NCBI GenBank assembly: GCA_022925895.1
Contig: JAKSYS010000138.1
Span: 43,782 to 107,781, forward strand
Length of the DNA stretch: 64,000 nucleotides
Direction of reading: 5' to 3'
Source: Fragilaria crotonensis
Taxonomy: Eukaryota; Bacillariophyta; Fragilariophyceae; Fragilariales; Fragilariaceae
Shown: positions 45,008 to 56,367 of the stretch, in pieces
Layout: each line of letters begins with the position of its first letter
Numbering within the stretch: the stretch's first letter is position 1
Program-made: the position numbers and the translations under genes
Notes under the pieces: model-generated
What the model saw: only the letters and a program-made list of their open reading frames with translations
Told to the model about the DNA's origin: nothing
Database searches by the model: none

Positions 45008-48000
45008 CTACTTCTTCCTTTTCTTGCTACCAGTGGTATCAAGAGCAGCATCTCGTGCAGTAGTGTTGGCGGCTACCTCTTTGGCGGTCTTGACCGTTAT
45101 GACTTTTGTGCCATTAGCCATCGTGACTACGTTCTCATACTCTTTCTCCAAGGCTGTATCATAATAACTATTGGTAATGGAATCCCAGACCTGGGGTCAT
45201 GCAACTTTGCGACGGATCAGGAAGAGATGATGACGTTTGTGTTTCGGTATGTTCTCTAAAGCGCATCCGACATCTGGAATGCCAAATGTTGGCGACCTGA
45301 GTGACTCAACGTCCACCAGGTACAATGTTGGTCTTTCACTTGGTGACTGGCAATGCAGAGTATTGGGGTACGCACTATGCACTACCGGGCATGGACGGTG
45401 ATAACCCTATTATTAGTTTTTATATATGGCAATGCAGAGTATAACGCCCTATCAGAGTGTTCTCTCTGCCAACATAACAGAAACAGATTGTTGTTGATGG
45501 TAACAAACTCAGTGAAGCATGGAAGCCGGCTGTTGGGCATGTTTGGCAGGCAGAAATTAGCCAGGTACTCTGTGACTACATGTGACAGATGGGACTTCTC
45601 TGGATCATCAGAGGGCCCCTTTTGGTACCACTCAAATGTGGCAGATTCATAACCATGCATTGAACCATGATGGGGTGAATTTAGGTGCTGCCGTTGGCAT
45701 GGATTGGGTTCTTTTGGACCTGTGGCCCTTCAGTTTGTGATAGTTCACCACGTCTGCAGATGCAAGGGACACAACAATGTTCTCGATGTAACAATGAGCC
45801 GCTTGTTTTGTGAAGGAAATGGCACGTTTGTGTGTGTTACGTGATGTCATCTTTGCGAGGGGAATGTGGGCCGACGCGGCAAATGCACTATTCACGTTGT
45901 CGGGAACACCATGGTCAAGGTTGTCTTCGCAAAGATGCAAGACCAAGTGTTTTTTGATCGTATTGTTTGTCATTCCCGTGGTGCGAGGTGCAACCGTGGC
46001 CACTAGGTGCATCAGCCACTGCACAGCAACATGTGAAGCCTTTACCTGCTTCTTTGCAATGGTCGGTTGCTTCATCCATTGTTGCCATGCTGTTATGAGG
46101 GACGACATGACCAGAATCCAATCTGAAACATGGGCTTCATTCCTCAGCCTTTGCTCTTCGGGAGGTGCAGCTGCTTTACATTTGTTCCCAACAGGGAAGA
46201 TACTGCGGAAATAAGTGGTAGTATGTAGTGCAAATAACTTAACCAGGAGATACCCTACCATCTCGTGTCCCATCAGATTTGAGCCGGAGGAGAATCCCTT
46301 TGGGAAGTTTGTGCGTGGGATGTTGCGGTCACTCTGTCTTGACAATCTACTGCCCAATGTCGCACATAGCCCATTGAACTGTTTCAATGCCACAGAATTG
46401 GTACCACCGGCTTGGGATGAGAAGGCCTCAAGGCAGTTCTTGAACCAGCCAAGGAAAATCAGGTGCAGCATTTCACCCGGACAGGCACCAAAAACCAAAA
46501 ACACCTCGCTGATTGAGTTGACCAAATCGGACTTCATCAAAACCATTCTTGAGATAGTTTTGCAACAGCATCTTGAGCTGCATGGTGTTGCCATTCCTGA
46601 CAAGTTTGTTGATACCTTTTGGCATACAATGGGAAACTTTGACTTTGAGTAACCAGTCAAGTATGTTGGACATTCACAGATGCGACAAAGTTGTTTATGT
46701 TTGAGAAGCATGCAGTGTACAGACGGAACACAACAGGATGGATTGTTCTATTGTAGAGTAGATTCCATTGCAATCCCTTCCTCTGTAATTGCAAAAGCCG
46801 ATTCCTCAAGAATAAACTGGATCTGTATGTGGAGCTCATTCAGGAGATATGTCGGCCAAGTCACATCTTTGATGCGCCTGAGTGGGGCGTCACAAGCCAC
46901 AGTTCCATGCGGTAGGCCTGAAGGTGCATTGAAGTTCGGATATGGCCGGGAGGTGGGCAGGGGCACTATTATTTGTGTACCCAAGGATGCGCATGGCAAT
47001 TGGTAGGCGACGCACAATATGCTTCAAAAGACCGTGGAGAGTGTTATTGGCTCCATCTGGAGCCGACCCCATATCAATGTGGGTCTTATCCATAGCCATA
47101 ATGCAAGGTAGAAGTATGTTGACACCGATATCCTTTACCAAGGCCTTGTATGTCTTTCTGTAACCACAACCTGTGTTGATATCACCAACATGGGATGCGT
47201 TTCCCAATGGTGCAACAAATGGATCCTTTTCACTATCAAATAAAAATTTTCATCTTGATTAAGTGTGGGACATGAGAGTAGTGATGTGAAAACTTCACTG
47301 GCATGGAAGTACACAAATGACACTGTCCTCTGTGAGTAAGGAAGGTACAATTGTTTCTCTTTCGGGATCAATCCATTCATGTAGTACCTTTCATATAAAT
47401 TTCTCATCACCTTCTCACAAGATGGTTGACAACCCTCCTTGAAGGCATGACCACTCGTGTTTGATTTTGCGGCCCAGTTAAGACTAAGGTGAACGCTTTG
47501 AGCTTTCAGATCCCTTAGGAGTTGCAATAGTTCAATTTGGACCTTCTCCTTCAAAGAAAACGCTCAAGACCAAGGGGTTTGATCGCAGCTTAAACAGATT
47601 CTCATACACATCAAAAACACAGTGATCAGCATCATGGCCTTCCTCTTGTTCACTAGGAACATCGGGATGATTATCTTCAACTGAATGGACAAAGTCATCG
47701 TCATCATCTACCACAAAATTGTCATCAACATCGTTCGCATTTCCGATATGAAGCTCATTGTCTTCTTCAATCACACCCTCCCTGATTGGAAGCAAAGCAG
47801 GATGGCGGGATGATGATCTTGAATTCAAACGAGTGTTAGCGACCTCTTGCTGAAAACTACTACCATCATTTGCAATTGTCAGAATTGTTGCTGCTTTGTC
47901 ACATGCTGTGCTGGTGATATGACTACCATAATAATGAGCTGCACAAACCAGGTGAGTGGAAAGCCACTTGAAAGATTTTGTGCAACCAACACAACGCACA

Positions 48001-48077
48001 AATGACAACATCTTGTCATTAGCAGCAAGTGAAGAATGACAAGAAAACAACACAGTTGTATGAAAGGTTCCAAACAA
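45008..48077 (-). mobile_element. Plavaka/CACTA-like DDE transposase relic
   Basis: Pieces in order on the minus strand. 48077-47532: a zinc-finger-like start (FVRCVGCTKSFKWLSTHLVC then H..YYGSH) and a long acidic stretch. 47554-46890: the core with PYSQRTVSFVYFH, HVGDINTGCGYRKTYKALVK, ILLPCIMAMDKTHID and LPIAMRILGYTNNSAP, the order seen in Plavaka-type transposases. 46711-45647: FGACPGEMLHLIFLGWFKN, RTNFPKGFSSGSNLMGHEM and a Trp/His-rich helical region. 45382-45008: LYLVDVESLRSPTFGIPDVG and, at the end, MANGTKVITVKTAKEVAAN with a KKRKK terminus. The pieces lie in different frames, so the gene is dead. Terminal repeats not identified. Confidence 0.72.
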
Positions 48078-49492
48078 TATTCACGTAGAAAAACAGATGT
48101 TTTCTAACGATGATGATGTTGGCAAACTTCACAAAACAATGTTGAAGAGCAAACACAAACAAACTACTTGTAGGACTGCTCTGTTTAAAAATGGAGTCCC
48201 ACTTGATCCAGCAGCTAGTATTAGTTCTGGCACTTCAGCATCACATCATACCTTTGAATTCCCTTGCATGGAAAGCTATTCATGCATTTATAACATTGAA
48301 TACACACATCCTGGATCATCTATGATTTTTACTTCATAATTCTTTGACTTGTTTTTAACAATAACTTGTGATTGATGAATCCCCCTACTGGACCCTGACC
48401 TCAAGTGAAGACCTTCTTAGCTGCCCTTTTGGGGATTTGTAATGCAGCAAGTGGATGGCACAGGATGCTGACTAAATAGTCTTTGCATGAACTGAGACAT
48501 TATCACCAAACGCTCTTTAAAGACTGCTGCTGATGCAAAGGTTGATGTGATTTCGGGGACCGAAGGATTATGATGATAAATGGCATACATTAGGCCGGTA
48601 CTTTGTGGCTGACATGGTCAGCAACAACCATAATCTGTTGTGTCACCAACAATAGTACAGCACCAGCTTCAATAATAGAACCTCTCACACCATGGCTTTA
48701 GAAATCAAATTTTCTTTCTTAGGAATAAATAAAGAAGAGAAAATTAGAACTTTGGGTCATAACAATGGTAGTAACTCCTATCATCAGGAGGAGTTAAATG
48801 CAAGTACATTAATTCAGGAGGAGGAAGGAGTTAAATGCAAATACGTTTATTCTGTTTGGCAAACTGGTGGTTCATTATCAATCAAATGGAAATTCATTTG
48901 TGCAAATGTTTTTTTCTTCATCAAATCCTGAAGAAAATGAGGCAACGTGAAGAATCTAATCTAATCCTGAGCTTGATTTCTTAAATTAGATATAATTCTC
49001 TTACGTGGATATGCACCTTCAAATGAAGACTGGAGAACTGAAAGGAACCAGCAGGACAAGTACCAGTGGACAGTTCAGGAATTTAGTCATCAACCACCTT
49101 CAAAAGATTGTCAGCCAATGGCTCAAGGGCAAGTACTGAGCTCACAAACATCTGTTTTGTAGATTGATTGCGCTTATTGTTCAGAATTGAGATTCCATGA
49201 CAAAGAAGATAGTGAGCGAAGTATGAACGAAGTCAAGCACACTCAATCAAGTAAGGTTATCCACCTCTGTGAAATGACAAAATTGAGTTCCTTGTGAAGA
49301 AGAAAACAGCTTGTGTTTGCGGCTTCCATAGGCTGTACAAAAGTCTGTTGAATGAACTCAAACTGCCAAGCCTTGGAGCTATTGATTGGACCAACGATGA
49401 GCGCCAGAAACGGGACAATGGCGGTGTCATGATATGACAACCATATTATTATGTCATGATTATACTAGCTAGGAGGTGCTTTCACTATCTTC
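48078..49492. other. AT-rich gene-free region within the transposon island
   Basis: About 1.4 kb of AT-rich sequence with ORFs under 82 codons and no motif. A direct echo, GGAGGAGTTAAATGCAA-like, occurs at 48,786-48,800 and 48,823-48,840. Probably decayed element DNA (inference). Confidence 0.45.
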
Positions 49493-49783
49493 ATGGCTGA
49501 GCGAGGTAATGGCACAGGAGCGACACGAGGAAGGCAATGGAAAACTGATATGGCCACAAAAAGCAAGCATCAGCTGTCAGAAGATGAATTTCAAATGATA
49601 CAGAAATATTCACAGCAGGAATTCTTTAATTTTGTGGTCCGACAGAAATTTCAATTTCATATGATTGCTCATCGCATGTATGATACAATAACACAGGTAT
49701 TAGATAGAAAGATTGTCCTGGTGGTTAATGATTCCTCTTTCAATTATCTGAAGATTAGGATGAACCGTTTAAAACATTACTGA
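49493..49783 (+). pseudogene. Second Crypton recombinase fragment
   Basis: 96-codon ORF. The stretch FQFHMIAHRMYDTITQVLDR then RKIVLVVNDSSFNYLKIR matches the recombinase box of the 41.8-43.9 kb relic (FQFHMIARIDDTTQVVMDH then HDNFENALKTRLN), including spacing to the basic end. The catalytic ARIDD is altered to AHRMYD and the frame stops at 49783, so this is a fragment of a related, older copy on the opposite strand. Confidence 0.68.
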
Positions 49784-50896
49784 CAAAAGTGATGTGGCAG
49801 GGCAAACCATTTTTGGGATAAATGGATGCTTCATTTTGCATACTACTACCACTATATGTCTATAATCATTGTGGATGGATTTTAATCTGGGGTCAAACGC
49901 CAATACATTTCTTTTGGCACATGTTTTTAAAGTTCTGACAATGAGTCTATTCCTGCAGGAGTTAAGGAGTAAGTAAAAAACACACCACATGTTGAACAAG
50001 ATTTCCAACATGGAAGGCCTTACTGGTGCTGAAGGTGTTTATGATGTGACCTTGACAAGTCACATGATTCACAAATTAGCAGCCAGGCATGCAAGCCATT
50101 TGGGCTGCAGTAAATATGGCAAGGGTATTCAAGATTGTTGGAGATTGATGCCTCAAGTTTCAGTATGAAGTGACAGAATTGCCATTCCCAGAAGCTATTG
50201 ATGCAGAGCTGTTGCTTTCGTCTTTGTGGTGGATCAGAATTGCGCTATTTCCAGAAGAGCTGAATAACAAATGCTGCAGACAACGATGGTACATCCATGG
50301 TTGAATTTTGAAATGCTTCATTCTGACCAATATCATGTTACAGCACCATGTTTCTGCTGTTCCTAATTCCAAACCTAGGTTATGCTCTCTCATGCATCCG
50401 TTAATGAATGTAGTATTCACTCGGAGTACTGTAGTACTTCCATTGTAGTACAGTAAACAAGTACAGTTGTATGTTGTATGCATACTCTTGTACTCCGAGT
50501 ACTTGTACATTACCTGGTATTGTACATACGCCTATACTTGGATTATAGAGATATGCTCATGGCTTCTGGTTTGATGTTAAACGCTACTTGTACTGCACCT
50601 GGTACTCCAGTACCTCTTAGTTTGTCATACTTCATACTGCAGCACATGTCATACATGTTTTTTTGCGTATTGCTGTATTGCTGTACCAGGGACATGCGGC
50701 ATTCCTTCTTAACCTTAGTCGGCAGTCAATTCGGGGGTTATTGGATACCTTGAACGGCTACTACAACGTTATTTCATAACGTCTTGAAGGTAATCTTGCG
50801 TATTCAGATTCCCATCGAGCACGCCAGTCACACCCCAACAACGTTTTGAGAGACAAAATCTTCAACACGCTTCCAGCGAAGAGGACGATTGCAAAC

Positions 50897-51099
50897 CTTC
50901 TTCGGACGAAGAAGACATGCGAAGAAGGTTTTGAAGTGACACACACCAAAATTTCTACGTTGGTTCAGTGTGCAACATGTACCAGACCAGACTTTCATGT
51001 GAACACCTTCTTCGATGACCTAAGTAGAAAACGACATCCAACGAAGAAGGTTTCTTCGCACGAAGAAGATTTGGAAGCAGGCTTCTTCGGGCGAAGAAG
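50897..51099. repeat. Eight copies of the octamer CGAAGAAG/CTTCTTCG
   Basis: Forward copies CGAAGAAG at 50907, 50920, 51042, 51061 and 51092; reverse copies CTTCTTCG at 50897, 51007 and 51082. Two pairs (50897-50914 and 51082-51099) form perfect palindromes with a 2-base centre. The cluster lies 440-640 bases upstream of the CAF-1 p60 ATG. Confidence 0.85.
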
Positions 51100-51308
51100 G
51101 TCCTTTCAACATTCTTCGTTCCTAAGAAGGTTTCGGAAACGCGCAAGCCAAGCTCACGAGCGCGAGTCTGACATTTTCGATATGCTCAAAAATATTTTGC
51201 CGTTATCCATCATTGGTTTTAAAACAGTCAACGGCAAAAGACGGTTATTATTTCCGTCCTGAGAAGAATTTCCGCATGTCCCAGGGACGGCGCGCAATTC
51301 AAAATGAC

Positions 51309-51355
51309 GCGCCAAAAACTAACATTACTGCGCCAATTTCGCTTCAACGCCAAAA
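51309..51355 (-). promoter_or_regulatory. E2F-like site cluster upstream of CAF-1 p60
   Basis: Three sites in 47 bases: GCGCCAAAA (51309-51317), GCGCCAAT (51330-51337) and ACGCCAAAA (51347-51355). Read on the minus strand the first is TTTTGGCGC, the classical E2F/DP consensus TTTSGCGC. CAF-1 is an S-phase factor and an E2F target in plants and animals, so the fit is functional as well as sequence-based. Located 183-229 bases before the ATG. Confidence 0.65.
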
Positions 51356-51537
51356 CTGTGACCTCGACTTGCATCTTGCATCGCCTCTCATAGAATTCAC
51401 AATTCACACTATTACCTGGTACCAGTAGTGGTGCTGTGCATCGTATATACTCCCTCACCTCTTTGCTGTTTCACGAAGTCGTCTTCAATCATTCCTGATA
51501 CTGCTTCCTTTGGCCAACAAGCGATTAGACACTCACA

Positions 51538-53310
51538 ATGAAAGTGGAAACGCCGCAAATCCTGTGGCACAACGGCACGGACAACGAACAAAACAAGAAT
51601 GCTCCAATCTTTTCGCTTTCGCTGTTAGAGTCCGGTATGGTCGCCCACAACAAATTTGGTCTCGTGCTCGCAACTGCCGGGAACCACGAAGTTAACCTTT
51701 GGCTACTGCTTGTCCCCGAAGGAAAGGAAATTTATTCTAAATTGGACCGCAACTCACCCTTCAAAATGGTAAAGGTAGAGCTGTTAACGACACTGACGCG
51801 ACACGATGCCACTGTTAACGCGGTCAAATTCAGCCCCAACGGATTGCATTTGGCGACCGCCAGTGATTCAGGGTCTATCATCATCTACTCATTCCACCTT
51901 CCAAACGCGGGGGTGGCAACGGCAAGCACTATTGGAGTTCCATCGAAACAGAACAACAATTGTCAATCAAAATCTTGAGTGGCCACGATGCCATTTACGA
52001 TCTCGACTGGAGTGCCGATTCGCGACGCTTGGTGGTAGGCACACTCGATCATTGCCTTTCCATTTACGAAGACGAATCGTTTGCGTTAAACACAACCAAC
52101 AACACCGGCACGGTGGAATTGCAAAAAGAGTCGCTTTGGACCTGCGTTTATCGCAATACCAGGGATCATACTCATTACGTTCAAGGAGTGGCGATGGACC
52201 CACTGGGAACCTACGTGGCGTCCATGAGCTGCGATCGTACCGTTCGCCTGTACTCCAGAAAATTCAACAAGAAGAAGAAAGCAACATCGGATACGAAACT
52301 TGAGTTGGGAAAGGGGAAGCTCATCAAGTATTACATTCCCAAGGTGGACGAAGCACCTGCTGCAGCTGCGACAAGCACTGCTGGTGTTTTGGATGGGAGC
52401 GAAAAGGCCAAACGTGAACCGCTCTTTGCGGAAGAGGCAGCACTGGAATCCTTCTTCCGGCGCCTGGCCTGGACAGCGGATGGCGCTTACCTCGTAACAC
52501 CTGCCGGTTTGTGGAAGGATCAGTGCGCCACATTGATATTCCGCCGTCACTGCTATGACGCCCCCTGCAAGATTTTGCCGGGACATGATAAGGTACGTTT
52601 TGATGCCCCAACAACAGCGAGTTGGTGGAACTCATTTTCTATGCCGATTCCGCGTTCTGATTTTCTGCCAAACCTAGCCCTCTCGAGTCGTGGCCGCCAA
52701 TCCCATCTTGTTCCACTTGCCGGAGGGCGTTCAGCAGCATGCTGGATTACGTTACAAAACCATCTTTTGCGTCTTGACCGAGAAATCCGTGTTGATTTAC
52801 GATACGTACCATACGAAGCCCATTGCCATGGCCCGTGGTTTGCACTATTCTGGATTGACGGATGCCATGTGGACACCAGACGGCCAGTCCTTGATTGTAT
52901 GCAGTTCCGATGGGTATCTATCGTTTGTCATGTTTGAGGAGGGCGAGTTGGGACGAGTTTATGACAAGAAGGAGACGACGAACGATGTGGAAACCAAGGA
53001 GACATTACTGGTGGATATGAATAGAACACCCACCATGACGACGACCGGCACTATTACTTTAGAGAATGTTGCGCTCGTTTCACCCATCGGGGAACGTCAG
53101 CGGCCGGAACCAACAGTCAACATTTTGCAACCTCATCGAAAGTCGGATGCATCGAATCAACGAGTGGTTGCTGGTGTGCCTGCGGCAACGGCAGACAAGA
53201 GTATGTGGCTCAATAATGGGGATGGCGAAGCACCGACGGTGAACGTCTTGGAACCCAAGAAAAAGAAGAAACGCGTCGAACTTACTGTCGTATCACCGGG
53301 ACATCAATAA
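51538..53310 (+). CDS. CHAF1B: Chromatin assembly factor 1 subunit p60 (WD40), one frame break
   Basis: Histone chaperone subunit that deposits H3-H4 behind replication forks. Exon 1 is 51538-52592 (donor GTACGT), exon 2 is 52678-53310 (acceptor AACCTAG), phase 0. WD40 pieces: VNAVKFSPNGLHLATASDSG, LSGHDAIYDLDWSADSRRLV, YVQGVAMDPLGTYVASMSCD, RRLAWTADGAYLVTPAG, then after the intron NPILFHLPEGV and LTDAMWTPDGQSLIVCSSDG. The CAF-1B-specific RKFNKKKKAT/IKYYIPK segment is present, and the C-terminus has KKKKKRVELT like the B-domain tail. The frame shifts by one base between 51,895 and 51,960; a G5 run at 51909-51913 read as six G would restore it. Gene is otherwise intact. Confidence 0.88.
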
Positions 53311-53430
53311 GGACGACTTATGTGGATGGCTTGTCGCGAAGCCTTAATCTAATGAAATGCATAGAAGTCCAACTTCATGTATCATACAGTGTTCTTCTAG
53401 TAACAGGTTGGATAGCCTCTCTACGGTAAT

Positions 53431-54189
53431 TTACATCGCATACAGGGCTTTAACCGTCTTCGCGAATTCTCGACATGCGGTGTCAAGGTCGTCGTTAACG
53501 ATAATGGCATCAAGTTACCCTCTTGCAGACCATAGTCCATTTCTGTTTTTGCCATGGCCGTTCGTCGCCTTAGAGATGCTTCGTCTTCTGTTCCTCGTAA
53601 TGACAGGCGCTTCGCCAAAAGCTCCATGGACGGCGGGGCAATGAAGACAAATCGCGGCTGCCATTCGGAACCCGAGTAGACGGTCTGCTTCTTCAACGCT
53701 TGCACCCCTTGGACATCAATGTCTAACAAGCACCGCCGACCTTGGTTTTGAACGTCGTGCAATGCCTTCCAACTTGTACCATACAAATTCCCGTGTACCT
53801 CGGCATGTTCCAGAAACAGATTTTGTCGCCGAATGTCCTTTTCCATCTCATCCCGCGACACAAAGTGGTAGTGAATGCCGTCAATTTCGCCAGGACGTGG
53901 ATTGCGGGTCGTATGTGACACAGTGAAACCAAAGCTACGATCATGGTCTGCCATAAACCGTTGAATGATGGTTCCTTGCCCACTCCGCTCGGGCCGCACG
54001 ACGAGCGGGTCGAGGACCATACTGTGTGCATCCGACTTGTCGGAAAAGGAGGATGCTGTCGAGAAGCGACTCGAGAATGAGGGATTGCAGAAATGTCAAG
54101 CTCGCCGCGGAAAGTGTGGTCGGCGTTGATAAAATGGGTCGCGATGAAGTGACAAGCGCCGGTACACAGCGAACGAGCATTGTCAACAT
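53431..54189 (-). CDS. Guanylate kinase, organelle-type leader, frame-broken
   Basis: ATP:GMP phosphotransferase of nucleotide supply. A hydrophobic, Thr/Ser-rich leader starts at MLTMLVRCVPALV (54189) and suggests organelle targeting, though ATG 54020 (MVLDPLVV) could start a cytosolic form. The P-loop CGPSGVGK appears only in a second frame (about 53,985-54,005), then the main frame resumes with GTIIQRFM. The body is clear: FTVSHTTRNPRPGEIDGIHY (GMP site), FLEHAEVHGNLYGTS, CLLDIDVQGVQALKK, RFVFIAPPSMELL and LSLRGTEDEASLRRR. The C-terminus shifts again near 53,512, and the expected frame stops at 53431. At least three single- or two-base offsets; all catalytic motifs survive. Confidence 0.83.
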
Positions 54190-55047
54190 GACGATAGTTC
54201 GCAATGGGAACAAGGGCATTACTCTATCGTGATGGAAATCGAGGCGTGGGGCAGCCGCTTTTCAAATCACAACTTGTCCCTAATCCTGGAACAAATTTTC
54301 GCAGTTCGTGATGTGATCAGCAGATGGACTCTTGGTCTGATGTGAAGGTTCTCGTTAGTCAGCGAGCTGACTAAACGCAGCAGAGAACAAATGTACGAGG
54401 ACCGCTGCATTCCGACACGGGAGTTGAGTCTAACGAAGGAAGGAATGGCTGTCGTGGGAGGCCTCGTCAGGATTAGCCTCACCGCGTCAGCGATGACTTG
54501 GACGTACAAAATGCTGCAGGAAGGTCCGGCAAATGACGGTTGATAAACACCATTATTTTGAATTATAATGTTCATGGAAGGATGTGGTATATGGTATATA
54601 TGACTATACGCCTATGCGGATGGTGTTCTCGAGTATGGCATCTGTCCTTGTACTGGATTACTCTACTCTCTACGACGAGTAGCTAGTAGTAGAGTACCAT
54701 GGAGGGCTCTATGATATTCCCTCTATTCTGTACTGGAGTACTAAGTGTAATAGCTAGTAGTAGCGTATGTATAACAAAGGAGTACCAGGTACTACAAGCT
54801 ACAAGCTACAAGTATACAAGTGCTCCAGTAAAAATGAACGACTACTACGGTAGCTATGATAGGAGCAAGAGTACTGACAACGTTAGTACTCCAGTATGAT
54901 ACAACACTACTGGTACTCAAGCGCTTTTGCCAAGTACTGGTATGACATGGAGTACTCTTTGGTACTGTACCAGGTACTTGAGAACGACTACTGCAGTACT
55001 GGAGAGCGAGTACTGTATCACCGTTGCCGGTATTACTCAATGCAATA
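54190..55047. other. Intergenic region with GTAC-rich island
   Basis: From 54,580 to 55,010 the sequence is strongly GTAC/AGTAC-rich (GTACTGGAGTACTAAGTG; CAGGTACTACAAGC). An earlier part (54,250-54,550) has only short ORFs without motif. No host gene recognised. Confidence 0.5.
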
Positions 55048-56105
55048 CAGTCTACTCGCGATATTATGGGCAAAATAGTATGGGCACTCTCGGTAATATG
55101 GGCATTATTCTGGATTTACCACCTCCGATGACGGACAGACCACCTCCATACTGTGTACTGTGTGTGTGGTACTGTACCGGATTATTGCACCTACTGCCTA
55201 ATAATGGCCAGTTCATATGCTTGTTGTACTCATTACTACTCTCTTATTACATCATGTATTGCACTGGCACTTGCTGCTGAGGAGTAGGAAGAGTCATAAT
55301 GATATGCATCAGCAATGCCCTCATCTGTGGGTGGCTTATTCATAGTAGAAAAAATGAAGCACAGTTGGCTGGCAGCTTTACTTCTTTCCAAGATACCTTG
55401 TTTCTGCAAATGCTTCACAGCATTGTTCTCCATTAGATTGAATGCACCTAAAATGTCTGTGTCCCTCTTCCTTTTTGCATCATTTTGGTGGCATCTTTGT
55501 TGGTAAGGCTCTGATTCAAGGTACTAGCTAGCCAAGATTTTTTCTTTGAAGCATTCTTGCTCTTCAGGGTCTCATGGGCAGCATTGTGTGAGAGCAATTG
55601 ATGAGGTGGAGGGTCATCAGGATCAACACCCTTGCTATTTCTGTTGATGGATTGATAGCATCCTCATTTGCTACCTCAATTGTAGGCTCAATAGCATCTC
55701 CTCATCTATCATGTGCTGGTCCCAGCCAAGATGTTACTGCTGCCATAATGACCCACATATTATTGGCATTTGTAGAAGTATCATTTGTATGGTCTAACAT
55801 AATCTCATCTTCAGGGAAAGCATTTTCATTCAGCCATTGCTGTTCGTAGCTAATAGTCAATGTTTTGTGTGTAGGTTTTGAGGGTGCTATATTGCCTTCA
55901 CTCCAGTACTCCATAGCTAGTAGCTGTACTTCTGTACTACGTACTATGGTACAAGACAGGGCCACTTATTCCAGTAGAACACTACTGTACTGTGCCAGTA
56001 CTTAAAAAGCACGTACATATCACGTGTTAATGTATTATGGGTGTTTCGATATTATGGGCACTTTTCGCCAGTTACCAGGGTACCCATAATATCGAGAGTA
56101 GACTG
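55048..56105 (-). mobile_element. Pogo/mariner-like TIR element, 1,058 bp, degenerate
   Basis: Terminal inverted repeats of 23 bp: CAGTCTACTCGCGATATTATGGG (55048-55070; first 20 shared) and its near-exact complement at 56083-56105, one mismatch. TA dinucleotides flank both ends (55046-47 and 56106-07). A CAGT start and TA duplication are typical of the pogo/Tigger branch of Tc1/mariner. Additional ATTATGGGC words repeat just inside the ends. Minus-strand ORFs at 55236-55433 and 55702-55965 are remnants of an unrecognised protein, perhaps the C-terminal part of the transposase (KKSWLASTLNQS; ADAYHYDSSYSSAA). Non-autonomous in this state. Confidence 0.78.
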
Positions 56106-56367
56106 TAGCAAAGACTGAACGTCTCCCTCCTATAATTGGTCCTCCATTGTTCCGTACTGCACTTAGGAGGCAGTCCATTGGTACTTGCACTCCAAAGTCC
56201 AGTGAAACGAGCTAGGAGGAGTCGGGACCTGAGTCTGAGCAAGCGTTGGTTCTTCAAGACGCGCAGCGTTTAGTCGTCTGGAGGACTGCGTTTCACAAAA
56301 ACAACTTTATAACGTTGGAAGTCAAGTAGGGAGTGGAGAGATCGGAAACAGTTCCTAGTATGACAGG

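Larger units (their letters stand above)
49784..51537. other. End of transposon island and promoter region of CAF-1 p60
   Basis: AT-rich to about 50,390, then a GTAC-rich block (50,400-50,620), then a repeat of CGAAGAAG words (50,897-51,099) and E2F-like sites before the CAF-1 start (separate entries). A 138-codon ORF at 50846-51262 overlaps the CGAAGAAG repeat and is not called as a gene. Confidence 0.5.

Noticed and set aside
48097-48931. Short ORFs in AT-rich DNA near the transposase relic
   Set aside because: Under 82 codons, low complexity, no similarity to the adjacent element proteins.
50897-51099. Heat-shock elements
   Set aside because: HSF sites need GAA/TTC units spaced by two bases (nGAAnnTTCn); here the dyad centres are spaced differently.
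50846-51262. 138-codon ORF with repeated Glu/Lys/Phe words
   Set aside because: Its apparent repeats come from the CGAAGAAG octamer cluster; no conserved motif, and it lies in the CAF-1 p60 promoter region.
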